Source: Ceratopteris richardii
Taxonomy: Eukaryota; Streptophyta; Polypodiopsida; Polypodiales; Pteridaceae
Assembly: GCA_020310875.1 (NCBI GenBank)
Contig: CM035437.1
Location: 50,735,027-50,799,026, forward strand
Direction: 5' to 3'
DNA length: 64,000 nt
Shown here: positions 11,428 through 24,063 of the stretch, piece after piece
Layout of the letters: every line of letters begins with the position of its first letter
Numbering within the stretch: the first letter of the stretch is position 1
The notes under the pieces: model-generated
The model's database searches: none
What the model was told of the DNA's origin: nothing
The model's input: the letters and a program-made list of their open reading frames with translations, nothing else
Made by a program: the position numbers and the translations under genes

Positions 11428-12950
11428 GATGGAGATAATAAAGTGAACAATTTCTTCGATACATAGTTTACTCCTAAATAGAAGCAATAAACCTAAAAAG
11501 AAGCTAAGCTAAGGTACTTGTAAATCTAGCTATCTGGATTTGGTGAAGCACTAGGTGATTTATTCCCAAGATGATATCTCAAGTGAAGGCATGGCCATTA
11601 GATTGCTTAACGTCAAACCTCCTAGGTCCTATGAAATGTTTGTGGGCATTCTTTACAACATCAAGAAATCACTTGGGAAGACGTAAGAAGACTTTTGCTT
11701 CCCCATGACTCTAGGCAAAAGACTCAAGCTACACAAGAAACTCCTATGAAGGCCAAAACTACTTTCAACAAGACCAAAAGTAAAAAAGGCAATCAAGAAT
11801 CTAAGGATAAAGGCAAGAAGAAGTTCACTTGCAACTTTTGTGGCAAGCTTGGAAACGTAGAAAAGTATTGCTTCAAGAAGAGAAACAAGGAAAACTTCAA
11901 GTCTACTCCAAAGACAAAGCATCAAACTCACTACACAAGTGAAGACCTTTTTCTTACATATGAACACAAGGCACTTGTTGCATCCACTCCTTGCAAAGAA
12001 TGGATTTTTGACAGTGGGGCTTCATCATAGACGTGCAATGACAAAGAAGACTTTCATGAGTTTCATGAGCACAAAGGCCAAGTTCATCTCAGAGATAACA
12101 AGTGTGTTGAGATCCAAGGAGGAGGCAAAGTTCATGTCACAAACTCAGAAGGTGAGACAAAGTCACTTATAGATATTCTTTATGTACCAAGCCTTTGTAA
12201 GAACCTTCTCTTAATGAAGGCCATTACCAAGTATACCATGATGGTGGAATTTGATCATGAAAAAGTTCAACTCATCGATCAAGCATAAAAAGAATTCATA
12301 ACTCATGGATTCAAAGAGAAAGGTCTCTACAAGATTTTAAGTTTCATGTCCAAGGATTCCCAAGTTTCTTATCCAAGGATTCAAGTTTTAGTTTGTGGCA
12401 TTTTATATTTGGACACACCTCTTACTCAACAAAGATCTCTTCAAGTCATGTTTCTAAACCCTTGGCATTAGTCCATCCTAATCTTTGTGGACCTATGCAT
12501 ACATCATCACTCAGTGCATCACTTTCTCTTCTTGATAGTAGATGACTTTAATAGGTACACTTGGGTTTATTAAGTAAAACATAAAGAGGATGCACTTTCC
12601 AAGTTCAAGGAGTGGACACAAATAGTTCAAGATGACTTTCCAACTTCTTTAAATTCCATTAGGTCAGATGGAGATAGTGGCTTTGTCAACCACCCTTTCT
12701 CAAAGTATTTAAAGCAGCAAGGTATTAAGTACCAAGCAAAGAAGGATACTCAACAAGGAATTGTTGTACTAAGGATTCAAGGCGTGTTCTAGATGGCAAA
12801 CACTATGCTTCATTAGAAGAAACTTCCACAAAAGTTTTGGGGAAGCTCTCTCTACCTTCTAGGTTGCATTATTTGTTATTCGATAATTTGATTATTCGTG
12901 AATATTTATGGAATTTTTCGATGACCCCTTATCATTCAACCAAAATATTT
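11428..12950. repeat. Direct repeat unit 1 (about 1.5 kb)
   Basis: It starts GATGGAGATAATAAAGTGAA directly at the CACTA end and matches 13134-14648 almost base for base, through to the ATTTGTTATTC...TTTTCGATGACCC block near 12930. It contains a copia pseudogene. The units are separated by 12951-13133, which has no gene and no copy elsewhere in the window. Confidence 0.92.
11695..12855 (+). pseudogene. Ty1-copia gag-protease-integrase fragment, copy 1
   Basis: A Lys-rich nucleocapsid leads to a knuckle-like CNFCGKLGNVEKYC, where the histidine of CX2CX4HX4C is replaced. A protease DSGASS motif near 12010 (followed at once by a stop) and an LIDILYVPSLCKNLL block come next. The integrase-type VDDFNRYTWVY follows near 12540, then SIRSDGDSGF (second Asp position) near 12660. 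Several in-frame stops are visible. The fragment ends in integrase with no reverse transcriptase. It belongs to a copia family different from A and B by sequence. Confidence 0.82.
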
Positions 12951-13133
12951 GCTTCATTATAAATATTCTAAAGACACATAAGCATGTGCATGAGAATAAG
13001 GATGTTTGCAATGGAAGTAGATGCTTGTGCACAAAAAGGAGCACAAAGTGCATGAAGTTAAGGGATGATAGATCCATTGTTTGTATGCATCTGCATAAAT
13101 GCATTTAACTTCATTTATTCTTTGTGTAGGGGA

Positions 13134-14648
13134 TGGAGATAATAAAGTGAACAAGTTCTTTGATACATAATTACCTAAATAGAAGCAAGAAACTTAAAAA
13201 GAAGCTAAGCTAAGGTAGTTGTAAATCTAGCTATCTAGATTTGGTGAAGCACTAGGTGGTTTATTCCCAAGATGATATCTCAAGTGAAGACATGGCCATT
13301 AGATTGCTTAACGTCAAATTTCCTAGGTCCTATGAAATGTTTGTGACCATTCTTTACAACATCAAGAAATCACTTGGGAAGAAGTAAGAAGACTTTTGCT
13401 TCCCCATGGCTCTATGCAAAAGACTGAAGCTACACAAGAAATGACTATGAAGGCCAAAACTACTTTCAACAAGACCAAAAATAAAAAAGGCACTCAAGAA
13501 TCTAAGGACAAGGGCAAGAAGAAGTTCACTTGCAAGTTTTGTGGCAAGCTTTGAAACGTCAAAAAGTATTGCTTCAAGAAGAGAAAGAAGGAAAAGCCCA
13601 AGTCTATTCCAAAGACAGAGCATCAAACTCACTGCACAAGTGAAGACCTTTTTCTTACATATGAACACAAGGCACTTGTCGCATCCACTCCTTGCAAAGA
13701 ATGCATTTTTGATAGTGGGGCTTCATTAGATGTGCAATGAAAAAGAAGACTTTCATGAGTTTCATAAGCACAAATGCCAAGTTCATCTTAGAGATAACAA
13801 GTGTGTTGAGATCCAAGGAGGAGGCAAAGTTCATGTCACAAACTCTCAAGGTGAGACCAAGTCACTTATAGATGTTCTTTATGTACCAAGCCTTTGAAAG
13901 AACCTTCTCTTAGTGAAGGCCATTACCAAGTATAACATGATGGTGGAATTTGATCATGAAAAAGTTCAACTCATGGATCAAGCATAAAAAGAATTTATAA
14001 CTCATGCATTCAAAGAGAAAGGTCTCTAGAAGATTTTAAGTTTCATGTCCAAGGATTCCCAAGGTTCTTGTCCAAGGATTCAAGTTTTAGCCTGTGGCAT
14101 TTTATATTTGGACACACATCTTAGTCAACAAAGATCTCTTCAAGTCATGTTTCTAAACCCTTGGCATTAGCCCATCCTGATCTTTGTGGACCTATGCATA
14201 CACCATCACTCGGTGGATCACTTTCTCTTCTTGATAGTAGATGACTTTAATAGGTACACTTGGGTTTATTCAGTAAAACATAAAGAGGATGCATTTTCCA
14301 AGTTCAAGGAGTGGACAGAGATAGTTCAAGATGACTTTCCAACTTCTTTAAAGTCGATTAGATCAGATGGAGATAGTAGCTTTGTTAACCACCATTTCTC
14401 AAAGTATTTGAAGCAGCAAGGTATTAAGTACCAAGCAAAGAAGGATGCTCAACAAGAAATTGTTGTATGGAGGATTCAAAGTGTGTTCCAAATGGCCAAG
14501 ACTATGCATTAGAAGAAACTTCCACAAAAGTTTTGGGAAAGCTCTTTGTACATCCTAGGTTGCATTATTTGTTATTCAATAATTCGATTATTTGTGAATA
14601 ATTACGGAATTTTTTGATGACCCTTTATCATTCGACCAAATTATTTGG
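13134..14648. repeat. Direct repeat unit 2 (about 1.5 kb)
   Basis: Head-to-tail copy of 11428-12950. It opens with the same GATGGAGATAATAAAGTGAA after TTCTTTGTGTAGGG and ends near the TTTGGCGCC block at 14646. Differences are scattered substitutions and small indels, roughly 5 percent or less by eye. Confidence 0.92.
13435..14570 (+). pseudogene. Ty1-copia gag-protease-integrase fragment, copy 2
   Basis: Same domain order as copy 1. CKFCGKL is followed by a stop where copy 1 has a Gly-Asn. A DSGAS protease motif lies near 13710, and the longest intact piece is 14186-14512 with VDDFNRYTWVYSVKHKEDAF and SIRSDGDSSF. Stops and indels differ from copy 1, so both have decayed on their own since the duplication. 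The reverse transcriptase is again missing at the same point, so the truncation came before the duplication. Confidence 0.82.
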
Positions 14649-16870
14649 CGCCATGACAACTTATTCCGACAAGTCGGAATAGTTTTTGCGCAACAATTTG
14701 GAGATTTTTCGATTGAAGGTGCTTGCGATCAATTTTTTGTTTATCGAAAATATTTTCGATCGAAAAGGTTCTTGATCCAAAACATTTTAGATTAAATTAG
14801 AGTCCACCTACATATTCCATTACATATGTATGGAATATATATTCGGTTTAGTGTAGGCATGACACCGTGAATTGGAAGAAGTTTTCACTAGTATGGGATG
14901 GTGGAAATGACTTCCCTTTGAGCACTCTTCTTCTATGGCCAGGGAGAAAAGTACACATCATTCATTGCGTCATGTATCACTAGATCAAAGGAAAGCTTTT
15001 AGTAGACATCTCCTTAGGATTGGGAGTTATCCTTCATAGTTTAGGGAAGATTTATTCTTCCAGTAGAGAATGTGATAGGTGACTTTATCACCATTCATAT
15101 CACATACATATTTGAGTTTTTCAAGAAGGATAATTCCATTACTTGATTGGATCCTATAGATCCACTCATAGAGGATGATTGACAGAGATAACTCTTTAGT
15201 ATGGATACACATATGTTTATGGTATCATGTCATATCATGGTTGACCATTTTAGCATAGGCCTTTGACCCTTATAAGGAATTTATTTTCTCTACTCTTCAC
15301 TACATATACCTTCATTGGTTAGGGGAGATTTGTTCTCCATCTTCATAGGAATATATGTAATGAGGGATTATGCATTAGTTATGGAAGAGAGGACTAAATG
15401 AATTCACAAGTTTCTCTTTTAAAGAAAGGAGAAAGTGGGAATCATCTTAGAGATCGACGAGAGATCTCACTTTAGCTCAAAGGTCTCACTTTAGCTCAAA
15501 GGTCTCACAAAGAGAAAAAAGAAAGGAAAATATGATTTCTTTGTAGGAAAAGAATACAACATGTTTTCCTTTACATAGAAGAGGTGTTTAGAAAACATCT
15601 CTTACTCTATATTTCATAAGGAGTTCATTTACTCTACTTTTCATTGTAATTTTCCTTCGCATGGGAGTTTGATTCTCCACTATTCTAGAAGGAAAAACAT
15701 GGAGAACCTATATGCATGTTCTCAATTATGGATGAGTAGAGCAATTGAATTCAAAAGAATCTCTTTTAAAGGGAAAGGGAAAGTGGAATAGATTCCACTG
15801 CTAGAGCTCTTTTCCTTAGAGGAGATTAGAGAGAGAGTTTCACTTTCTCATTTTGGCGCTCTAGATAGAAGTGGCACTCTCATATCAAATACAAAAGGGA
15901 GATCAGTTAATCATGATGGTTAGATTGAGTCTCGCTCGACTTTAGAGAGAAGTAGTTATGGTATTTCCAGTGATGGTCCTTAACTAGATGAGATGATCTA
16001 GTTATTGACATCAGTGAGAGTGGGAGTAGAGATATGACTCTTCTCTTTACGGTTTCTGGGAGATAGGGATAGATCTAAACCTATTGGGGTACCAAAATCT
16101 TAGTTGGTGTTACATCATGAGCATGATGTGTGAGCATCAATTAGGAGAATGGGTACTTATGGATTATATAAATCTCAAAAGGAATGTGTTTTTCATTCAT
16201 ATGGCAAACTACAGGGAAGAGAATATTTTAGAGTTTGCACTAGTGTCAATAGATGCTCTTCCAATAGAACTTAGTGCAATGGTAGAGGATGACAAACCAT
16301 AGACTTCTTGGCTAGTGAAATGTATAGATTACATTTTACTACCAAGAAATTCTTATATATAAGCTAGATGATGGATTTGCATAATTCACAAAGTAGTTTA
16401 GATTAAACTATTACTTGTGATTACACTCACATTAGGACGACCTAGAGTGGTATGAGGACAATCTATCATTTAGTCCAAGATGAGTTTGGAGTCACTTTTT
16501 ATGGGACTTTGTTCTATACTTCACAGGATTCTATGGTTTATTATATCCATTATGGTATGGTCAAGCTTATAAGCTTGGAACTTTACACATGCTTCTTATA
16601 CTATTACTCCATAGAGGATACATCATATGGACTTAGGTCATTTGGATGATGTTGTATGTTTTGGGAGTGATAGTTTGGAGGTGGAGTGTACATGAGAGAT
16701 AGTAGGCACCACTCAGACGGTTTCCTACCTTTGAGATGATCTCATATGAGACTTCTTAAGGGGAAAGAACGGGGAAACAACACACACATAGATGACCATG
16801 TACATAGAGTACATGGGGTTCAGGGGAGTCCGAGCACTTTCTTCTACCATTACGGACATTTCATTTACAT
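14649..16870. other. No gene seen; AT-rich non-coding, probably interior of a decayed gypsy derivative
   Basis: I see no recognisable protein domain on either strand. It contains a short tandem repeat, TCTCACTTTAGCTCAAAGG, twice near 15468-15505. It ends in a gypsy-type polypurine context (next entry), so it may be the internal region of a non-autonomous Ty3-gypsy element. That is inferred from position only. Confidence 0.5.
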
Positions 16871-17520
16871 TTTCGAGGACGAAAATGATTTCAAGGGGAA
16901 GGAAATGTCACATCATGGATGCAAAACCTCTTAAGTAAGGTGGCATAAATGCCACATGGCATCATATGGATGCACTTCTATACTATGGGTAGATAGAAAG
17001 AGAGGATGTGTGGACGATTGGAAAAGGATATTGAAGATACATCGAAGAGGGACGCTCGGGCGTGGCTGGGGGGTGAACAAAAAAGATTTCAATGTGTTTG
17101 GCAGATGCTCGAGAAGAGCTATAGGATGATGAGTAAAAGTTTCGTGCATCTAATAGTTCGGGAATGGGGATTTACAAATATATAGTAGTCGTAAACATGC
17201 GTTTCTATTCCACACCACTTACATAAACATTTGTTATAAACAGAGATCTTTCATACCACATAGTATACACAAAGTCATAACTTCCACAATAACAAATAGA
17301 TTCTTGATTACAAAGTATGTGTGCAGTTACATCATAGTATCTTCTTTACAATTGAGTCCTTCAGAGATTATAGACTTCACCAGTTTTCTATTCCTTCGTA
17401 TCTGCATACTTTGTATTCATCACTTCCAGGACCTACCCCTAAGATACAACACCATACTTCTTCGTAAGCGTTACACACTATTCTGATCTTTTGGAAATAC
17501 AAAATTACCAAAATTAACAA
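16871..17520 (+). mobile_element. Ty3-gypsy 3' end: polypurine context and start of a 3' LTR
   Basis: TTTTCGAGGACGAAAATGAT at 16870-16889 and then CAAGGGGAAGGAAATGTCA match the well-known plant gypsy pattern TTCGAGGACGAA...AAGGGGGG(A)GAATGT at the end of the polyprotein. A 3' LTR would begin TGTCACATCATGG at 16906. Its 3' boundary is uncertain, as no second LTR copy exists in the window and I see no clear CA end. The stretch to 17639 holds no gene. Confidence 0.5.
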
Positions 17521-17639
17521 TTCTGGAAACTCTTAGCATCTCCATAAATTCCATTCCTATTACATTGAAATGATAATTTTTGTCAGAAAAAAAGTGGTCG
17601 TCCACACTAGTTGCTAACAATAGAATTGCATGGTTGATT

Positions 17640-19330
17640 GTGGAATATGATTCAGTATGGACAGTGGTAGTAGCTGGTTCCTGAATTGAACTTGTATCGA
17701 CATGTTGCTGAATTTTTTATCGAATAACCGACAACAAGAGTCGATAACTTTCCTAATGGGAGAGTGATTGGTGCCTTGGCTAGAATGTCCCACACCATTT
17801 TGGGATTGTTCAATTCTTGTGTAGACTCAGATGAGGCTACTTGCTCTAATGCCACTAGTTCTGGTATAGGATTCTTTGGCTGCTCAATGTGGTGACAGAT
17901 AGCTGGTATAGGGTCAAGAAAGACTGAATGTTCAGCCTGAGCCCATTTTGGTGCTTTAACGAATGTACATTGTTACTCCTTAAATCCTAGTTCAGATACT
18001 TCTACAACTAGATGGAGTACTTTTCTAGATCATGTCTGGATGGTTGTTGTTTGGATGTTTGTTGTTGTAATATAAACCATATTAACCATGGGTTTTGTCA
18101 TTCCTTTTTGCATTTTTCATATTCCTAAGCATCTTTGTAGTGTCAAAGAATGTGTCCAACATCTCCACAAAAGTGACATCATGGTTGAGGTGCTCTGGTA
18201 CTACTGCTAGCTTGGCCCTCATTCCATCGAGATTGCTTGTAGTTCCTTATTTGTGGTGCTCGATAGTTGGTATAGTTGGGGTATGATGTTTTGCACAGGT
18301 GGGGATGTACATAGTTTACAGCTGGTTCACCTAGTTCCTGGAGTACTATGTTGATGGCGAATCGCTTTTGTGTTTTGGCATTGAATGGACAAGACTATGG
18401 AATGACTTGGTGTGTTGCAAATGGCACAATAAATCTGATTTAGTGCACAATTGGCTACCATGTGAACAAAATTTTTGCATTTGGTGCATAATATCTATCG
18501 TATTTCAACCATTCGAGGTCTTCTATAAAACCACCTACTTTATGTTCTAACTATAATGCCATCTCAATGAAAACATATGGGATGCAATGGATAATCATGA
18601 CCTGTCACAATTGTGGATTGAGGCCATTGGTGAACCACTAGGTGATGACATCATTGGGTAAATTTGCATTTGCTTGGGGTAACTGTCGTAAATGCATGCA
18701 AAAAAGAGTGGCATAGTCCTGCACACTCTGGTTCACCTTTTGTCTGTTGGTTTGCAGATAATCAAATATTTTAGCAACATTCCTCTTTAATCAAAAGCAC
18801 TGCAAAAATGCATCCTTAACATCCTCATATCATCTGAAATGATTTAAATGGAATTTGGTGAGCCATCTCACTGCTTCGTTAACTAATGTAGACTAGAAAA
18901 CAATGGCCTTGTATTCTAGATCTTGCAGGTTATTTAATACATTGTAATTGATTTCAAAAGTGTGAACGTGCACATCTAGGTCGTCACATGGGAATCCACA
19001 AAATTTAGCATAAGCCACTCCTGTAGTCGCCTGTCTTTGGCTACCTCCTTGTTATCGTCCCTATTGATGATTTTGTAAATATGCCATTGCTTTTGGGCTA
19101 AAGTGTTCACATACATCTACTATTTCCTCAAAATTAGATGTACTTGTTGACTCTGGTTTATTGGTAGCAAATAGATTTTCTGGAAGTTGGATGTTTGTTA
19201 AATTTTTGGATTGGATTCAACTCTTTGGATCTCGCTTACATGTGAGGTGGTTAGGGTCCGTTGCTCCACTTCTCGCAACAATTTGGCACCGTTGCTGGGG
19301 ATGTCGGCATTTAGCCATTGGTTTTTCCAA
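17640..19330 (-). pseudogene. Ty3-gypsy gag, heavily decayed, copy 1
   Basis: Read on the minus strand, it parallels the gag of the gypsy element at 37815-39326. The N-terminal NGAKLLREVEQRT (near 19300) matches LGASLANFETKVEKG. The capsid core follows, including the segment for ...FLQRFRLKK, and a knuckle CHFCGDVGH near 18170 matches CHFCDEIVH. Stops and frameshifts are frequent, so no frame exceeds about 70 codons. 17983-19086 is duplicated at 21806-22890. Gag would form the particle, but none can be made here. Confidence 0.75.
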
Positions 19331-21805
19331 GTTTTAGATGTTCATAATTCATGGGATGCACCTTGACACTTGGAGAAGGGCGAATACATGTGACCTTTGG
19401 TTGGCCAAGGGTACCACTCATTGTTTAATTTTTTGAGTAGTATACTTCATTTATTTGTTTCTTGCACAAGAACACCCCCTAAACCCCTTATCTCTCTCAC
19501 TCTCACAACATACACACTCTCACACACCCAATATTTGCATCACTTCCCATATCTTTCATCTTTGATTTAGAGCATCACTTCCCATATCTTTCATCTTTGA
19601 TTTAGAGTGATTGCTTTGAAAAGGGGGATGGACAGTTGTCTTCTTCTCTCCTTCCCTCTCTTCATTTCCAAGAAAACTTAAAAAAATAGAATTTTTGTTT
19701 TGTTTCCAAAATGACATTATCCACAAGTTTTTTTGCTTCTTAGGGCTTAGGATGGGCTCAAAATCTTGTTTGGTGGAGGGTCAAGTTATTTCCCTCCTGT
19801 TCCCTCCCCTCTCATTTGAGAAAATGGAGAATGATTTCCTTGCCTTGTGTTCCCGCTCTTTCATGAGATGGCAGAGCGGGGACGTCGAATGTAAATATCC
19901 CTTCCCTTCTCTCTCCCCATTCTGGTATGGAGCCATGCTTGGGTTCTTCCTGCTCGTCAACACATCTTCTTTGCTGCATGGGGAAACCCATGGTTCTCCT
20001 TGCCTTTCTGCCTTGTCTATGCTTGTTGGGGTTGAGCCTTGCTCCTTCTGATCTTCTGCCTCGTTGATGCAGGGTGGTCGAGTTGCTTTTGTGCTCCTTC
20101 TCCTGGGTGCTTTTGCTACAAAGCTCCACTCTATGTGCTTGGGAGGACGTGCAGTGACTAGCTCAAGGTTCTAAACTCCCCAAATGGTCTTGTATGCTCT
20201 TGCCTTCAACATCGAATACTAAAGTGGAACAGGATGCCATCATGAGTCGATGGCTGATGCTTCTATGACACTGATACAAAGCTTGGATTTCTCGAGGACT
20301 TGGAACTCTCGCCATGGCTGATGATTTTGCACTTCCTTGACTTGGCAGACACCAACTTTGCTTGCACACATGATCTCAGCTGCTACACTCCCTACAGTGG
20401 TGTGATGACCTACTCCTCGAGGTAGAGCTCCATTCCCCAAATCTTCTCCTTGCCATCCAACATAGGCCACACCCTTCTTGCATCTGTTGGATGCTACATG
20501 GCATCATGAGATTGAACTAGAATCCCTGTGTTCTTTTGCGTAGAAGGTTGAATGTGCTCCTCTACTCCTCAAACTTGGCAGATCAACCTTGCTACTTGTT
20601 CACCCCCATTTTGGGGCTTCGAGGTGAGCATTGGGATCCCTCTAGTTTGATGTTTTGTTTGAACCCCACACTCTTCTCTGCAGAACCTGGTGTATAGCAA
20701 TTTTAGGCCTCCCCAATCTCCTTTGTGCATGGGTTGAGCCATGGCTCCCCGTGTGCTTCCAAGTTACATGGAAGGAGTTTCACATGTTTGTAATGTTTAC
20801 TTGCCATGAATATATCCATGTAAGCTTCACACAGCTAAAGTATTCACATGACTAAAGTATTTACATGGTCCATGAATACCAGTTCATATGTGCAAAGGCA
20901 TGCTACATCTACAGATTTAAGAGCACTCCAAGTTTTTGTAATACTTTCATCTGACTACAAAACCTTATTCAATGATGCTTTTGTAATATTCCATCCAGGT
21001 TCAGAGTTTTTGTTTATGGTTTTTGTAATACTCCGATGAGGCTCCAAGTTGCAAGAAGACATTCATTACGTTTTGTGTAGAGACTGCCTTTTCCATATTG
21101 TTTCCATAGACAGTCTACTTTAATCCTTCATTGACCTAAGTGAAGATGCTCATGCTCACATGCTCAAAAATTCAAGAATAGGACCTTCAATAATGAAACC
21201 TTCAGTACTATAGTTGACATCTCCTATTCATTGGTGTGACCTGGTTCACATATGTTGTTGTTTCACTTCTCTATATGTGTGTGGAAGTTTAATAGAACTT
21301 ACCACTTTGATGATGTTATGAAGCTCCACCGTTGGACCACTTTACCTTTTTCATACTTGCTAAATCCTCACACTTCGATTTATTGATGCATTGGGCAGAG
21401 ATCTGGAAATGCTGGAGGAGACACTTGGCAAAGCTAGATGAGTATCATTTTTTTCTTTCTTGCAGATATATTTCTTCTCTTCCTACAGTCAACTTCTATT
21501 GTAGCTTTGAGATGATGTGTAGAATGTAGGGGAAGCTTTATGGCTAGATGCCCATTGTGGACAAATCACACAAATTATGAGGCCTCATGTTTCCCTTATT
21601 GGTCTGCTCTGCTCAGATGGAAACCTCTATCCCTTGCTCTCTGTTTAAATCATGCAACCATATTTTGATGATGATTCCTTTGTTCACTATCTAGGTTTTG
21701 GATAATGCATTTTACAGTTTGAAGCTTGTTGTTTTTCTGAACATTGCTCACCTGTTGGATGCTTTTGGTGAAGGATGTTTTGAAAACATGGCTTACAGAA
21801 GAACT
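19331..21805. other. No recognisable gene between the two gag remnants
   Basis: About 2.5 kb. The longest open frame (19695-20051, plus) has no domain I recognise and shows no codon or neighbour support. A perfect 35-base tandem duplication lies at 19538-19607. The rest looks like unique or very old repeat sequence. Confidence 0.5.
19538..19607. repeat. Perfect 35-base tandem duplication
   Basis: The unit beginning CATCACTTCCCATATC and ending GATTTAGAG occurs at 19538-19572 and again at 19573-19607 with no mismatch. Confidence 0.95.
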
Positions 21806-22890
21806 AATCCTAGTTCAAATACTTCTGCAGCTCGATGGAGTACTTTTCTAGATCATGTCTGGATGGCTGTTGTTTGAATGTCCATTGTTGTAATATAAAC
21901 CATATTAACCATGGGTTTTTGCCGTTCCTTTTTGCATTTGTCATATTCCTGAGCATCTTTGCAGTGTCGACGAATGTGTCCAACATCTCCACAAAAGTGA
22001 CATCGTGGTTGAGGTGCTCTTGTACTACTGCTAGCTTGGCCCTAGTTCCACCGAGATTGCTTGTAGTTCCTTATTCGTGGTGCTCAGTAGTTGGTATAGT
22101 TGGGGTATGATGTGTTTCATAGATGGGGAGGTACATAGTTTACGACCGGTTCACCTGGTTGTTGGAGTACTACGTTGATGGGGAATCGCTTTTGTGTTTT
22201 GGCATTGAATGGACAAGACTATGTGGAATGACTTGCCGTGTTGCAAATGGCACAATAAATCTAATTTAGTGCACAATTAGCTGCCATGTGAACAAATTTT
22301 TTACATTTGGTGCAAATATCTACTTCAGTGGGTTGTCGTTTCTAGTTTTTCCGGATTTCAACCATTCGAGGTCTTCTGTAAAACCACCTACTTTATGTTC
22401 TAACTATTAGTGCCATCTCAAAGAAAACATCCAGGATGCAATGGATAATCATGACCTATCGCAATTGTGGATTGAGGCCATTGATGAACCACTAGGTGAT
22501 GACATCATTGGGTAAATTTGCATTTGCTTGGGGTAACTGTCGTAAATGCGTGCAAAAGGAGTGGCATAGTCCTACATACTATGGTTCACCTTTTGTCTGT
22601 TGGTTATATTTTGGCAACATTCTTCTTTAATCAAAAGTGCTACAAAAATGCATCCTTAACATCGTCATATCATCTGAAATGATTTAAATGGAATTTGGTG
22701 AGCCATCTCACTGCTTCGTTAACTAATGTAGACTAGAAGATAATGGCCCTTGTATTCTGGATCTTTGGGTTATTTAATACATTGTTTCTGGGGCGTCACA
22801 TGGGAATCCACAAAATTTAGCATAAGTCACTCCCGTAGTCTCTTGTCTTTGGTTACCTCCTTGTTGTCATACCGATTGATGATTTTGTAA
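21806..22890 (-). pseudogene. Ty3-gypsy gag, heavily decayed, copy 2
   Basis: It matches 17983-19086 from AATCCTAGTTCA onwards, including the knuckle region near 21995 and the capsid core. A few short deletions are present (for example near 22610 and 22790). It stops abruptly at about 22890, where LINE sequence begins. Coding direction is minus. Reading frames are short and full of stops. Confidence 0.75.
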
Positions 22891-22899
22891 ACATGCCAT

Positions 22900-24063
22900 T
22901 GTGTATTTGGAGATTTATTTCTTTGGAAGAGTTGGAACAAGGTGAAATAGTTTGTGAAGATCAATGAAGATTGGAAATGGGTAGTCGGTATTAGACAAAA
23001 TGATTTGATCTGGTTCCCTATCAAGGGCATCAGAGATGTTGAGCCTTGGAACCTCTAGAAAGTTAGGAAGCTTTGGAACAAAGGTTTTAATTTGTGGAAA
23101 CACCTATGGAATCAAGAAACCAATGGATTAGATTTGAGGACATTGATGTAGCTAGGAGAGTGGACTATGAAGAATGGTGCCTATTGTGAAGTAGATTTGA
23201 TGCTTGGGAGGTCTTGAGGACTCGCCTCCTTATTAGGCATGACTCCCCTCACCTTGAGGCTCTTAGATGGCATAACAGCAACAATCTTGATAAAATTTTG
23301 AGATTTGAGAAGAATGTGGACTTTCACATCATGCTTAATAGGAGATGGTGTCTAGATTGGTGGAGTTTTAGGTGGGATCTCAAGTTCCAATCCATTTGGT
23401 ATCCCCTCATCGAGGTTAAAACATCGGTTCTTATGTGGAAAATTCTCCACTGGGGAATTTGGACCAATGTAAAAGCTAACAAAATTTGCAGAGCCCCTCC
23501 ATGGTGTAAAAGATGCCTTCATGGCAATGAGGACTTGGGACACCTCTTCTTTTCATGCCCCAAGTCAATGTTGGTCTGGCAGGCCCTTGGGGGAATCATG
23601 TTGCTACATGGACAAATCAACTAGAAGCAATTGCTCTTGCATGACGCGATCGGTTATTCCTTAGCACTATGGAATGCTATAAGAGGTGAGACCCTCTAAA
23701 AGATATGGAAAGAGAGGTGTGCTAGCAACTTTGATAGCACTCCTAAAGAATGGTCGATCAAAAAATCTATTTTCCTTTTAGGCAAAAGAATTTCCAATTG
23801 TAAGAATCCCGCACCTTGTAGATATCATAGAGTGTTTTTCCTTGAGAACAACAAGATTAAAAGCAAGTGGGCCCCCATGAGGGGATGAAAGGTTTATTAA
23901 TCTTCTTTGCAATGTCTTCTAGCAAGTGTTAAGAAACCTTTGATTTTTGGGATTCACAGGGTCCCATGGGTGCTAGGCTCGTTCACTTGTACATTTCTTC
24001 TTTTTTTCAATTAAAGCTTGGGAGATTAGGCTATTGCCAAACTTCTTTTTGAGAAAAAAAAAC
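22900..24063 (+). pseudogene. 5'-truncated non-LTR retrotransposon (LINE), 3' end
   Basis: The open part (23214-23624) carries the zinc-binding tail found after plant LINE reverse transcriptases (zf-RVT): VKTSVLMWKILHWGIWTN, then CRAPPWCKRC and DLGHLFFSCPKSMLVW, that is C-x4-C-x2-C...H-x4-C with flanking Trp residues. The same frame can be followed upstream to about 22905 through several stops. The 3' part to 24063 is untranslated and ends in an A-rich run (GAGAAAAAAAAACA), as expected for target-primed insertion. The reverse transcriptase core itself is missing. It joins directly onto the end of gag copy 2. Confidence 0.75.

Noticed and set aside
19286-19309. TTTGGCACCGTTGCTGGGGATG resembles a tRNA-Asp primer site after an LTR ending CGCAACA
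   Set aside because: On the minus strand the same bases read as in-frame gag protein (NGAKLLREVEQRT), matching the N-terminus of the related gag at 39260-39300, and no LTR copy is present.
19695-20051. 118-codon plus-strand frame as a host gene
   Set aside because: No domain, no splice or promoter context, and overlapping frames of similar length on the other strand.
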